Positions 32,627 to 40,927 of a stretch of 51,336 nt of DNA are shown here, one piece after another. Positions within the stretch are counted from its first letter, which is position 1, and each line of letters opens with the position of its first letter. The stretch is taken from assembly GCA_902565645.1 (NCBI GenBank), contig CACFFJ010000006.1:1-51336 (forward strand). The letters run 5' to 3'. The notes below the pieces were generated by a model. That model did not search any database and had not been told where the DNA came from. It saw nothing but the letters and a program-made list of their open reading frames with translations. The translations under genes and the position numbers were made by a program. The DNA is from an uncultured Candidatus Actinomarina sp. (GTDB lineage Bacteria; Actinomycetota; Acidimicrobiia; Actinomarinales; Actinomarinaceae).

Positions 32627-33165
32627 CAAGAGAAAACATTCCAGATTTACTCGCATGGTTTAGATTGCTGTCTTCACCAGTTATATTATTTTTGATTATT
32701 GCTGACGGTTCAGACGAAGGTTTGATGTTAGTTCCTGCAGTAATTGCTTTCATTGCAGCTTGGACTGATTATTTTGATGGAAAGCTAGCTAGAAAATGGA
32801 ATGTCTCCTCTAAAACTGGAGCATTTCTAGATACGATTGCTGACAAAATATTTGTTTCAACAATATTTATTGGTTTTACAGTAATTGGCAGGGTAAGTGT
32901 TTGGATTACCGTTTTACTTATATCAAGAGAATTTATTGTTATGGCTTTACGAGGTCTAGCTGGAAATGAAGGAAACATGATACCCCCAAGTATTACTGGA
33001 AAACTTAAAGCAAGTTTTCAATTCTGGTCAATAGGATTTGTAATGTTCGATTTTGATTTAGCAGTACTTAACTGGAGCATAGATGAGGTAGTAGTATTTA
33101 TTGCACTTTTGCTTTCCTATATCTCTGGATATCAATATTTTCGAGAGTACTATATAAATCAATAA
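32623..33165 (+). CDS. pgsA: CDP-alcohol phosphatidyltransferase (phosphatidylglycerophosphate synthase)
   Basis: An integral membrane enzyme joining CDP-diacylglycerol to glycerol-3-phosphate or a related alcohol. The full catalytic motif DG-x2-AR-x8-G-x3-D-x3-D is exact in DGKLARKWNVSSKTGAFLDTIAD. It has 180 residues with about five or six hydrophobic segments. The N-terminal NIPDLLAWFRLLSSPVILFLI (NxxTxxR-like) favours PgsA over phosphatidylinositol or cardiolipin enzymes. It overlaps pth by 4 bases and the SDR gene by 1. Confidence 0.88.
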   Translation: MTRENIPDLLAWFRLLSSPVILFLIIADGSDEGLMLVPAVIAFIAAWTDYFDGKLARKWNVSSKTGAFLDTIADKIFVSTIFIGFTVIGRVSVWITVLLISREFIVMALRGLAGNEGNMIPPSITGKLKASFQFWSIGFVMFDFDLAVLNWSIDEVVVFIALLLSYISGYQYFREYYINQ

Positions 33166-34160
33166 TGGAATTTGAAAAAATATTTATAACCGGTTCCACC
33201 GGAGTTGTTGGTAAACCTTTATTAAAGAAATTAGTAAATAAAGGTCATAAAGTTTACGCCTTGAATAGATCAAAAAATAATAGTAGATATTTTGAAGAAC
33301 TTGGTGTTACCTCCATCCATGGTGATTTATTTGATGACTCATTACATGAAAAATTATCAAAGTTAAATATTAATGCAATTTTCCATGTTGCTGGAGTAAA
33401 TAAGATGTGTGTAAAAAATCCAGCTGATATGTTTAAAACAAATATAGAAGGTACTAAATACATGCTTAGCTTAGGTAACTCATTAAAAATAAATAAATTT
33501 GTATATACATCTTCAGCAGTAACTCTTGGAGAAAGACACGGATTAATTGGTTCAGAGGCTTCTGAACATAGAGGTTGGTTTTTAAGCAAATATGAAGAAT
33601 CTAAATATTTGGCTGAGAAAGAAGCTTTTGAATACAAAAAAGATTTTGAGTTTGTTTCAATCAACCCCTCCTCCGTACAGGGTCCAGGTAGAGTTTCAGG
33701 AACAGCAAAATTATTAATTTCAACATTAAATAAGAAATATCCTCCATTGATTAAAAACAACATTTCAATTATTGATATTGACGACTGTGCAGAAGGTCAT
33801 TATTTAGGACTAACAAAAGGGAGAGATAATGAGAGATATGTATTAAACAGTTTCCATCTTCAAAGTGCCGACCTAATAAGTGAATTAAAGTCAATTACAG
33901 ACTGGAAAGGGTCTCCTATATATGTACCTAAATCAATAATTAAATTGATTGGTCCAGTAGGAGATTTAATTAAAATATTCTCAAATAAACCACCATTTAT
34001 TTGTTCAGAATCAGTCAGAGTTCTAACCAATGGTCATATTTATGATGGATCAAAGGCCAGTAAAGAATTAGGGCTTGAGTATATAAAAATCGGAGATTTT
34101 ATTACAAAGACAGTTAATTGGCTAATTGAAGAAGGTCAGATATCCCTTAATAGAATGTAG
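33165..34160 (+). CDS. NAD-dependent epimerase/dehydratase (extended SDR)
   Basis: The nucleotide loop ITGSTGVVGKPLLKKL, the FHVAGVNKM block, TSSAVTLGE and the catalytic Tyr-x3-Lys (KYEESK) place it in the extended SDR family. It most resembles the dihydroflavonol-reductase/hopanoid-associated sugar epimerase type (INPSSVQGPGR, YVLNSFHLQSADLI). Substrate unknown. It overlaps pgsA by one base; mazG follows after five bases. Confidence 0.8.
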   Translation: MEFEKIFITGSTGVVGKPLLKKLVNKGHKVYALNRSKNNSRYFEELGVTSIHGDLFDDSLHEKLSKLNINAIFHVAGVNKMCVKNPADMFKTNIEGTKYMLSLGNSLKINKFVYTSSAVTLGERHGLIGSEASEHRGWFLSKYEESKYLAEKEAFEYKKDFEFVSINPSSVQGPGRVSGTAKLLISTLNKKYPPLIKNNISIIDIDDCAEGHYLGLTKGRDNERYVLNSFHLQSADLISELKSITDWKGSPIYVPKSIIKLIGPVGDLIKIFSNKPPFICSESVRVLTNGHIYDGSKASKELGLEYIKIGDFITKTVNWLIEEGQISLNRM

Positions 34161-34165
34161 GATCG

Positions 34166-34903
34166 ATGAAAGAATTTGATAATCTAGTAAAAGTCATTTC
34201 TCAACTTAGAGAAGAGTGTCCTTGGGATAAAGAGCAAACACATGAGTCTCTGTCAAAACATTTAATCGAGGAAGCGTATGAACTACTGGATTCATTAGCA
34301 GAACTTACTGAAGAAGAAGAAAGTTATAGAAATTTAAATCAAGAATTAGGGGATTTGTTATTGCAAATATTATTACATTCAAAGATTGCTAGTGAGGAAG
34401 GGTACTTCTCAATTGTTGAAGTTATTGAATCATTAAATGAAAAGCTCATCAAAAGGCATCCTCATGTTTTTGGAGATGTTGAACTAGAAACACCAAAAGA
34501 TGTTGAAAAACAGTGGGAAAAAATAAAGCAAGAAGGTAAGGATTCTGTATTTGATGATATCAATAAGAATTTACCTGCAATCACTAAAGCATTCAAAGCA
34601 CAGAGAAAAGCTGAAAGCTTGAATTTGTCATATCGAAACTATGAGGAAGCTTTAAATGATCTAATTTCTGAAGTAGAGGAGTTAAAAGAAGCATCAAATG
34701 CGGATGACAAAAAATATGAGTTAGGAGATGTCCTGTTCTCATTAATAAATGTTGCTAGGTATATTGAAGCAGATCCGGAAACTCAGCTTAATAAATCAAC
34801 AAAACGCTTTATAAAACGTGCTAAATATGTGGAATCTAACATTAATGAGGAAGATGATATTGATAAATTGTGGCTTGAAGCAAAGAAAGCTGAAATAGAA
34901 TAG
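34166..34903 (+). CDS. mazG: MazG nucleoside triphosphate pyrophosphohydrolase
   Basis: This enzyme hydrolyses (d)NTPs to NMP and PPi, removing damaged nucleotides. It has the characteristic first domain LREECPWDKEQTHESLSKHLIEEAYELLDSL with the EExxE...ExxD metal site (NQELGDLLLQILLHSKIA) and KRHPHVFGDV. A second, degenerate MazG repeat in the C-terminal half (LISEVEELKEASN, YELGDVLFSLINVARYI) makes up the full 245 residues. It precedes enolase by 40 bases, a frequent neighbour in Actinobacteria. Confidence 0.93.
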   Translation: MKEFDNLVKVISQLREECPWDKEQTHESLSKHLIEEAYELLDSLAELTEEEESYRNLNQELGDLLLQILLHSKIASEEGYFSIVEVIESLNEKLIKRHPHVFGDVELETPKDVEKQWEKIKQEGKDSVFDDINKNLPAITKAFKAQRKAESLNLSYRNYEEALNDLISEVEELKEASNADDKKYELGDVLFSLINVARYIEADPETQLNKSTKRFIKRAKYVESNINEEDDIDKLWLEAKKAEIE

Positions 34904-34943
34904 AAAACTTTCAATTTTCTGTTAGATTTTATTTAACAGGGTT

Positions 34944-36209
34944 ATGAATACAAAAATAGATAAAATTCACGCTAGATATATATTAGATTCTAGAGCTAAT
35001 CCAACAGTTGAAGCTGAGATTACATTAGAAGATGGATCTTTCGGGCGTGCAGCAGTCCCATCAGGTGCTTCAACTGGGAAATTAGAAGCACACGAATTAA
35101 GAGATAGTGATGAAAGCTATCTTGGTAAAGGTGTATCAAAAGCTGTAGACAATATAAATACCAAGATTCAAGATTTAATAATTGGAAAAGATTCAGGAGA
35201 TCAAGCAAACATAGATAGTCTCATGAAGGAGCTTGATGGTTCAGAGAATAAAAGTAACTTAGGAGCTAATGCAATATTGGCGGTCTCTATTGCAAACATA
35301 AAAGCTTATTCAGCTTCTTCAAAAAAACAAGCATATGAAGTATTGCCTAACCTATATGGGCCAGCTTCATTACCAATTCCATTTCTAAATATTTTAAATG
35401 GTGGAGCTCATGCAGACAATAAAGTTGATATTCAAGAGTTTATGATTGTTCCTCATGGTTTTGAAAGATTTGATTATTCCATAAAAGCTGGTGTTGAGAT
35501 ATATCATACTCTTAAGAATCTCCTTAAAGATAAAAACTTATCTACCAATGTTGGAGATGAAGGTGGTTTTGCTCCAGATTTTGATTCATCTTCAGAGGTA
35601 ATTGAAGCGATACTACTTTCTATTGAAAAAGCAGGTTACAAAGTTGACGACGAGGTTTCCATTGCTTTAGATGCTGCAGCATCAGAATTTTATAAAGATG
35701 AGAAATATATGATTGAAGGTCAAGAACTTAGTTCATCTCAGATGGTTGATTATTTATATGATTTAACTGAAAAGTATCCAATCATATCTATAGAAGATGG
35801 TTTAGCTGAAGATGACTGGGAAGGCTGGAGACTACTTACTGAAAAAATTGGTGAAGGTATTCAGCTAGTCGGCGATGATCTTTTTGTAACTCAAGAAAAA
35901 ATTTTACAGGAAGGAATTGATAAAGGTATTGCAAATTCAATTCTTATTAAACTAAATCAAGTTGGTACCTTAACTGAGACATTGGACACAATGACTTTAG
36001 CTAAGGATAATAATTATTCATCTATTGTCTCACATAGGTCAGGTGAAACAGAAGATACCTTTATAAGTCATTTGGTTGTTGGTACTTCAAGTGGCCAAAT
36101 TAAGACTGGTGCTCCAGCAAGATCGGAAAGGACAGCAAAGTATAACGAGCTACTAAGAATTGGAGAAACAGTAGGTTTCGATGCTTTTAATAATAGATGG
36201 AAAAAATAA
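34944..36209 (+). CDS. eno: Enolase
   Basis: This enzyme interconverts 2-phosphoglycerate and phosphoenolpyruvate. Family blocks are RANPTVEAEI, GRAAVPSGASTG, LPIPFLNILNGGAHADNKVDIQEFM, NVGDEGGFAPDF, PIISIEDGLAEDDWEGW, LVGDDLFVT, ILIKLNQVGTLTETLD and SHRSGETEDTFISHL. Length 421. The 40-base leader holds two small inverted repeats (AGAAAA...TTTTCT at 34902-34920 and CTGTTA...TAACAG at 34919-34939) that cannot both form completely, the second touching the AGGG before the ATG. It overlaps divIC by 13 bases. Confidence 0.98.
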   Translation: MNTKIDKIHARYILDSRANPTVEAEITLEDGSFGRAAVPSGASTGKLEAHELRDSDESYLGKGVSKAVDNINTKIQDLIIGKDSGDQANIDSLMKELDGSENKSNLGANAILAVSIANIKAYSASSKKQAYEVLPNLYGPASLPIPFLNILNGGAHADNKVDIQEFMIVPHGFERFDYSIKAGVEIYHTLKNLLKDKNLSTNVGDEGGFAPDFDSSSEVIEAILLSIEKAGYKVDDEVSIALDAAASEFYKDEKYMIEGQELSSSQMVDYLYDLTEKYPIISIEDGLAEDDWEGWRLLTEKIGEGIQLVGDDLFVTQEKILQEGIDKGIANSILIKLNQVGTLTETLDTMTLAKDNNYSSIVSHRSGETEDTFISHLVVGTSSGQIKTGAPARSERTAKYNELLRIGETVGFDAFNNRWKK

Positions 36210-36586
36210 AATTTTTTAGTAGGAAATTAGTAATAAAGAGTATCGGTGTTGTTATAGTCTTTATGTCTTTTTATTTTGTTTTTGACAATTTAGATAGTTA
36301 TAACCAATACAAATCCCTACAGAGCAAATTAAACAGCAAGCTTCAGTATGTAACTGAATTACAAAATGATATAGATCAAATGAATCAACAAATTAATGAT
36401 TTAGAAGATCCGGAAAAGCTCGATGCTTTATTGCGAGAACGTGGATATGGGAAACCTGGTGAGACAATCGATATTTTTGAAGTTCCTGAGCCAGTAACAC
36501 CTTTAGAAGAAACTCTAATAAGTGACAGAAGCAAAAGTTTTATGGAGTATGTCGTAGAATTTATTGTTGGAACAGATAGTGGATAA
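36197..36586 (+). CDS. Septum formation initiator (DivIC/FtsB family)
   Basis: A small division protein of 129 residues. A short cytoplasmic N-terminus and one membrane helix (about 13-29) are followed by an extracytoplasmic coiled coil (LQSKLNSKLQYVTELQNDIDQMNQQINDLEDPEKLD) and the conserved LRERGYGKPGET motif typical of DivIC/FtsB. It overlaps eno by 13 bases and the DUF501 gene by 11. The order eno-divIC-DUF501-ppx is an actinobacterial hallmark. Confidence 0.88.
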   Translation: MEKIKFFSRKLVIKSIGVVIVFMSFYFVFDNLDSYNQYKSLQSKLNSKLQYVTELQNDIDQMNQQINDLEDPEKLDALLRERGYGKPGETIDIFEVPEPVTPLEETLISDRSKSFMEYVVEFIVGTDSG

Positions 36587-37091
36587 TGATAAGAAAACTG
36601 TTGAGGCTCAGCTAGACAGGTCAGTTCGAAGCGATATTAATGTCACAACAAAATGCCACTTTAATTTACCAGTAGTAATTAAAGTACCTCCAAACCTAGA
36701 TGATGGAACACCATTTCCAACTACCTATTGGTTAACATGTCCAATGTATAATAAAAAAGTTGGTTCACTTGAATCTCATGGAATGATAAAAGAGCTAGAC
36801 AAACAATTAAAAGAAAATAAAAAATTATATGAATTATGGAATGAGAGACAAGACTCATATAAAGAAGAAAGAGATAGCGAGAACAAGGGAGATCAAATAG
36901 TTCCATCAGGTGGTGTTGGGGGTGCAAAGGAAAGCATAAAGTGTTTACATGCTCACTTAGCTGATGAATTAGCAACCGAAAAAAATGCTGTTGGGAAAAT
37001 AGTATTGGAATCAGTTGGAGGATTTAATTGTGAAGAACCTTGTATTGATAAAAATTATAATAAAAATATTAAATGGAAGAGCAAGTGGTAG
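36576..37091 (+). CDS. DUF501 family protein
   Basis: An actinobacterial conserved protein of unknown function. The family pattern is clear: VEAQLDRSVRSD, KCHFNLPVVIKVPPNLDDGTPFPTTYWLTCPMY, SLESHGMIKELDKQL, and the C-terminal ESIKCLHAHLADELATEKNAVGK. I prefer the GTG at 36576, because family members begin with the VDxAD-like segment seen here as VDNDKK and GGAA lies upstream; the track start is a TTG at 36564. The tail carries extra cysteines (FNCEEPCID). It overlaps divIC by 11 bases and ppx by 19. Confidence 0.87.
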   Translation: MVDNDKKTVEAQLDRSVRSDINVTTKCHFNLPVVIKVPPNLDDGTPFPTTYWLTCPMYNKKVGSLESHGMIKELDKQLKENKKLYELWNERQDSYKEERDSENKGDQIVPSGGVGGAKESIKCLHAHLADELATEKNAVGKIVLESVGGFNCEEPCIDKNYNKNIKWKSKW

Positions 37092-37984
37092 TTGCTGCAG
37101 CAATAGATTGTGGGTCCAACTCTACAAGACTTTTAATTTCTGAAGTAAGTGATGGAAAGATAAAAAAATTATTTAAAACACATAACGTTACAAAAACAAG
37201 TGAAGGTTTAGACAACACTTTAATAATTTCCAAAGAATCAAAAAAAAGATTATTTAGAACATTGAAAACTTATATTAATGAGATTGAGAAATTTAAAGTA
37301 GACCAAGTGTTATGCATAGGAACCGCAGTATTCAGGGATGCTAAAAATTCAGAAGAAATCATTGAAGAGGTCAGGGGGAAGTTTGACCTTGAACTAAAAG
37401 TAATCTCAGGTGAAGAAGAGGGTCAAATTACAAGTGTTGGTGTGCTTTCAGATTCTAATATCAATGATGATTTTCTAATAGTTGACATAGGGGGGAGAAG
37501 TACTGAGTTTATTTATGAAGATAATAAAAAAATTAATGTTAATTCTATTAATTTAGGAGTTGTCTCAATTAGTGAAAGATTTATTAAAGAAAATTCCATT
37601 GAAGCTAATGATGAAGAGTCAACAATTAAATTTATAAATAATAATCTCGACTTCTTGGGTGATTTATCAAATAAAAGTATTATTGGGGTAGCAGGAACCT
37701 TTACTTCTTTGGCCTCAATATTTTTAGGTCAAGACAAATATGATGAGGAAGCAATACATTTAAAGAGCATTTCTCTTGAGTGGGTGGAGTCTTTTTACAA
37801 TAAAATTAAATCAATGACAGAATCACAAATCATAGGTACTTTTAGTTCATTAGATCCAAAAAGAGCAAAAACTCTTAAATCAGGAGTATTGCTTATTATT
37901 TGTATAATGAAAAAATTTAAAATAAATGAGCTAAAAGTCTCAAAAAGTGATATTTTAGAAGGGCTAATCCTAAAAAATTATTAA
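37073..37984 (+). CDS. Exopolyphosphatase/guanosine pentaphosphatase (Ppx/GppA)
   Basis: An ASKHA-fold phosphatase acting on polyphosphate or pppGpp. It shows AAIDCGSNSTRLLI, GTAVFRDAKNSEEII, the catalytic ISGEEEGQITSVGVLSD, and the second nucleotide-binding block IVDIGGRSTEFIYE, then GVAGTFTSLASI. The length (303) is that of the short PPX1-like actinobacterial form without the HD-like C-terminal domain. It ends the eno-divIC-DUF501 operon and is followed by tRNA-Leu. Confidence 0.9.
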   Translation: MEEQVVVAAAIDCGSNSTRLLISEVSDGKIKKLFKTHNVTKTSEGLDNTLIISKESKKRLFRTLKTYINEIEKFKVDQVLCIGTAVFRDAKNSEEIIEEVRGKFDLELKVISGEEEGQITSVGVLSDSNINDDFLIVDIGGRSTEFIYEDNKKINVNSINLGVVSISERFIKENSIEANDEESTIKFINNNLDFLGDLSNKSIIGVAGTFTSLASIFLGQDKYDEEAIHLKSISLEWVESFYNKIKSMTESQIIGTFSSLDPKRAKTLKSGVLLIICIMKKFKINELKVSKSDILEGLILKNY

Positions 37985-37999
37985 TTTAAATAAATGGTA

Positions 38000-38083
38000 G
38001 CCCGGGTGGCGGAATTGGTAGACGCGACGGACTTAAAATCCGTTATTCGAAAGGATGTGGGGGTTCGAGTCCCCCCTCGGGCA
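38000..38083 (+). tRNA. tRNA-Leu (anticodon UAA)
   Basis: An 84-nt class II tRNA: acceptor GCCCGGG/CTCGGGC (one G-U pair), anticodon stem ACGGA/TCCGT with loop CTTAAAA (anticodon TAA), a long variable arm (TATTCGAAAGGATG region) and T-arm GGGGG TTCGAGT CCCCC. The discriminator is A and CCA is not encoded. It decodes UUA, a very common codon in this AT-rich genome. Confidence 0.97.
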
Positions 38084-38139
38084 CTAATAATATAATTATT
38101 TCTAAAAGCAACCCAAAATCAAAAAAAACTAAATAAACG

Positions 38140-38168
38140 TTAACAAAGATTTGAAATTTTTTTATTAT
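38140..38168 (+). promoter_or_regulatory. Sigma-70-type promoter of the sugar-transport operon
   Basis: TTAACA (38140-38145) and TATTAT (38163-38168) are separated by the ideal 17 bases, each matching consensus at five of six positions. The expected start near 38175 gives a leader of about 84 bases, which is long for this window. An AACGTT palindrome overlaps the -35 box. With 38084-38258 being the largest gene-free stretch here, this region is evidently regulatory. Confidence 0.6.
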
Positions 38169-38188
38169 ATATAAAAGTTAAAGAAGCT

Positions 38189-38223
38189 ATCTCTAATTAC
38201 GTAAATATTTACCAGTTAGAGAT
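38189..38223. repeat. Leader inverted repeat 1 (candidate operator or hairpin)
   Basis: ATCTCTAA and TTAGAGAT are perfect 8-base arms around a 19-base interior that contains the palindrome TTACGTAA (38197-38204). It lies downstream of the predicted transcription start. Read as DNA it could bind a LacI-type repressor (central CG); read as RNA it is a stem-loop. Confidence 0.5.
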
Positions 38224-38226
38224 TGT

Positions 38227-38250
38227 CTCTTTAGATACGTATATAAAGAG
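38227..38250. repeat. Leader inverted repeat 2 next to the ribosome-binding site
   Basis: CTCTTTA and TAAAGAG form perfect 7-base arms around ten bases that include the palindrome ATACGTAT (38235-38242). The right arm runs into the Shine-Dalgarno sequence GAGGGG (38248-38253) of the binding-protein gene. It shares the plan of repeat 1 (CTCT...ACGT...AGAG), so the two look like a tandem pair. Confidence 0.5.
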
Positions 38251-38258
38251 GGGAATTA

Positions 38259-39572
38259 ATGAGAAAAACATTAATTGGGCTACTTGCAGTTGTGGCATTA
38301 ATCGCTGCAGCTTGTGGAGGAGCCAGTCTAGAGGGCGAAGAAGTATTAATCTTTGGAGCTCCAGCAACAGACGGTCCCGATGGTAAGGCTATTCAGGCAG
38401 CTATGGACGAATTTTCTGAAGAAACAGGAATAATCGTTACATATGTTGGTTCTGAGAACTTTGAGCAAGAAATCCAAGTTCAAATGGAATCAGGAGACAC
38501 TCCTGACATTGCTCTTTGGCCACAACCAGGTGCCGTTGTAGACGCAGCAAAGAGGGGTATGCTAACTCCTTTAGCTGACCTTGGAATAGATATCGACGAA
38601 TATAAGAGCAACTATTCAGCTTACCTAGTTGGACTAGGTGAAGTTGATGGCGTAGTTTATGGTGGTGCAAACGCTGTGAACTTAAAGAGTATTGTTTGGT
38701 ATCAACCAGCAGAATTTGAAAAGAGAGGTTATGCAATTCCAAATACTTGGGATGAAATGATAGCTCTTGCAGACCAAATTGTTGCAGAGGGAATGAATCC
38801 ATTCTGCTTTGGTATGTACTCAAATGGTGCTACAGGTTGGTTAGCAACTGACTGGATGGAAGACATTATGCTTCGTACCGGTGGTGGAACTGACACCTAT
38901 GATAAGTGGGTAAATCATGAGATTCCATTCAATGATCCAGTTGTTAAAAATGCAGCAACTTTGCTTAGCCAAATTATGCATACAGACAACTACGTTGTAG
39001 GTGGAACTGACGCAATTGTTTCTACCTTCTTCGGAGATGCTCAAAATCCTATGTTCGAAAGAGATGGAAATGGAAACCCAGGATGTTTCATGCATAGACA
39101 AGCATCCTTTATTGTTGGGTTCTGGCCAGAAGCAGCACAGGGTGGCGCTGGAACAGAAACAACAGTATTCCCATTCCCATCAATCGATGCTAGTTTGCCG
39201 AAAGCTGCTCTTGGAGCAGGAGACATGTTCGGAGTATTTAACGACAGAGATGCGACAGCTGAAGTTGTTAAGTACATGTTGTCACCTGATTCATTTACAG
39301 CTATTGCGACAAACAAGGGCGGACATGGTTCTACAAGAATCAGTGCGCACACTGGATTTGACACATCACTTTACGACAAAGCAATCACGCAAGTTCTTGC
39401 TGGTGTATTAAACGATGCTTTGAGTGCAAACGCATTCAGATTTGACGCATCTGACTTAATGCCACCTGAAGTTGGAGCTGGTTCTTTCTGGAAAGAGATG
39501 ACAAATCTAGCTGTTGAAGGACCAGGATATATAGACACTGCATTAAGCAATGTTGAAAATTCTTGGCCGTAA
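38259..39572 (+). CDS. aglE: Alpha-glucoside-type ABC transporter substrate-binding lipoprotein
   Basis: A solute-binding protein of the extracellular family 1 type. A lipoprotein signal ends at the lipobox AAAC (Cys20) in LLAVVALIAAACGG, so it is lipid-anchored outside the membrane. ATGWLATDWMEDIMLRTGGG, TYDKWVNHEIPF and PGCFMHRQASFIVGFWP closely follow the AglE pattern, pointing to alpha-glucosides such as sucrose, trehalose or maltose. Length 437. It has a strong SD (GAGGGG), its own promoter and a terminator right after it. Substrate is inferred from family resemblance only. Confidence 0.88.
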   Translation: MRKTLIGLLAVVALIAAACGGASLEGEEVLIFGAPATDGPDGKAIQAAMDEFSEETGIIVTYVGSENFEQEIQVQMESGDTPDIALWPQPGAVVDAAKRGMLTPLADLGIDIDEYKSNYSAYLVGLGEVDGVVYGGANAVNLKSIVWYQPAEFEKRGYAIPNTWDEMIALADQIVAEGMNPFCFGMYSNGATGWLATDWMEDIMLRTGGGTDTYDKWVNHEIPFNDPVVKNAATLLSQIMHTDNYVVGGTDAIVSTFFGDAQNPMFERDGNGNPGCFMHRQASFIVGFWPEAAQGGAGTETTVFPFPSIDASLPKAALGAGDMFGVFNDRDATAEVVKYMLSPDSFTAIATNKGGHGSTRISAHTGFDTSLYDKAITQVLAGVLNDALSANAFRFDASDLMPPEVGAGSFWKEMTNLAVEGPGYIDTALSNVENSWP

Positions 39573-39592
39573 AGACAATAGATAAATAATTT

Positions 39593-39623
39593 AAGATAGC
39601 CACCTTAGGGTGGCTATCTTTTT
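39593..39623 (+). terminator. Intrinsic terminator between binding protein and permeases
   Basis: AAGATAGCCACC and GGTGGCTATCTT form a perfect 12-pair stem with loop TTAG, followed by a short T-run. It lies 20 bases after the aglE stop and 54 before the permease start. Partial read-through would give more binding protein than permease. Confidence 0.88.
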
Positions 39624-39676
39624 ATCTTTATACCTCAATAGAGCAATTTGAATAATGATGCTAATCTTAAAATTTA

Positions 39677-40927
39677 GTGAATAAAAACAACAGTACTTTA
39701 GCCGATAGACTCTTAATCGGAGGTATACGACTTCTTGCTTTAGGAGCTTTTCCTTTAATTTGGTTCTTGTTCCAAGCAATATTATTTAGGGAATTAACTG
39801 AAGTTCTTTCAAGAACAGCACTTATAATTGTTGCAATATTAGTTGGTTCGACATTTATTTTTCTACTTTATTTAGGAATGAATAAATTAATAGACTTTGC
39901 TCCTAAGAATCACCGAGAAAGCTTATACGCAGGAATGTTTATTGGACCAGCACTATTTATGCTTAGTCTTTTTCTATTTTACCCATCAATTAGAACGATT
40001 TATTTAAGTTTTAGAGATAGATATGGAGACTCAAGTGTTGGTTTTGAAAACTACATTTGGGCATTTACCGATACAGAAATGAAAACTACATTAAGAAACC
40101 AAGTCCTCTGGCTTTTGTTTGTTGTTACTATGGTTGTATTTTTAGGTTTGGTTATTGGCTGGTTAGCAGATCGACTAAATAGAGGGGAAGCATTTTTTAA
40201 ATCAATTATATTCATGCCTATGGCAATTTCTGCTGTTGGTTCTAGTGCAATATTTAAACTTATTTATGCATACCGTCCACCTCCTTCAACACAAATAGGG
40301 ATAATCAATGGACTAAGAGTTGGTTCTGGTAAAGATATCTACGGAAAGCAATGTGGAAATAATGTAATTGGATCAAATGGAGAGTTGATAGATTACTATA
40401 GGGAAGGTTGCCCTAATCCCGTAGGATGGTTACAACAGAGAGACTTATCGAATCTTCCATCATTTGAAAACATTAATAGCTCTGACACAATAATGAATTT
40501 AATAGTTAATTTTCCAATAAATACTTTTCTTTTGATGATTGTAATGGTCTGGATGTCTACAGGGTTTGCTATGGTAGTTTTCTCTGCTGCAATAAAAGCT
40601 ATACCTACAGAAATTATTGAAGCCGGCCAGATTGATGGAGCAGGAGAAGGTAAGATATTTTTGTCAATTGTACTTCCTTATATAAAAAGTACAATAATCG
40701 TTGTCTCCACATATATAACTGTTTCAGTCTTGAAAGCATTTGATATAGTTTATGTAACTACAAGAGGAGATCTTGAGACTAATTTATTAGCTGTAAAAAT
40801 GCTCGATGAATTTTCAAAATACAGACAATATGGTAGGTCTGCAACTGTAGCCGTATTAATTTTCGTATGTGTTATCCCAATTATTGTTATTAATGCAGTT
40901 AGAGCAAGGGAGGAAACACAAACATGA
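39677..40927 (+). CDS. aglF: Sugar ABC transporter permease, AglF-like
   Basis: The first membrane subunit of the importer. It begins with a GTG; no other in-frame start lies near. Two N-terminal hydrophobic segments (about 15-65) precede the core, then GPALFMLSLFLFYPSIRTIYLSFRDR, FFKSIIFMPMAISAVGSSAIFKLIYAYRP (very AglF-like) and the ATPase-coupling EAA loop EAGQIDGAGEGKIFLSIVLPYI. A periplasmic-side insertion of about 60 residues with two cysteines (GKQCGNN, EGCPNPVGW) lies before the last helices. Length 416. It overlaps the second permease by 4 bases. Confidence 0.88.
   Translation: MNKNNSTLADRLLIGGIRLLALGAFPLIWFLFQAILFRELTEVLSRTALIIVAILVGSTFIFLLYLGMNKLIDFAPKNHRESLYAGMFIGPALFMLSLFLFYPSIRTIYLSFRDRYGDSSVGFENYIWAFTDTEMKTTLRNQVLWLLFVVTMVVFLGLVIGWLADRLNRGEAFFKSIIFMPMAISAVGSSAIFKLIYAYRPPPSTQIGIINGLRVGSGKDIYGKQCGNNVIGSNGELIDYYREGCPNPVGWLQQRDLSNLPSFENINSSDTIMNLIVNFPINTFLLMIVMVWMSTGFAMVVFSAAIKAIPTEIIEAGQIDGAGEGKIFLSIVLPYIKSTIIVVSTYITVSVLKAFDIVYVTTRGDLETNLLAVKMLDEFSKYRQYGRSATVAVLIFVCVIPIIVINAVRAREETQT

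Noticed and set aside
34902-34939. Possible riboswitch in the eno leader from two alternative hairpins
   Set aside because: Both stems are only six A/T-rich pairs in a 40-base gap; no known riboswitch class fits, so it is mentioned only under eno.
38437-38823. Minus-strand ORF of 128 residues inside aglE
   Set aside because: Shadow of a well-conserved gene on the other strand; no recognisable domain or ribosome site.
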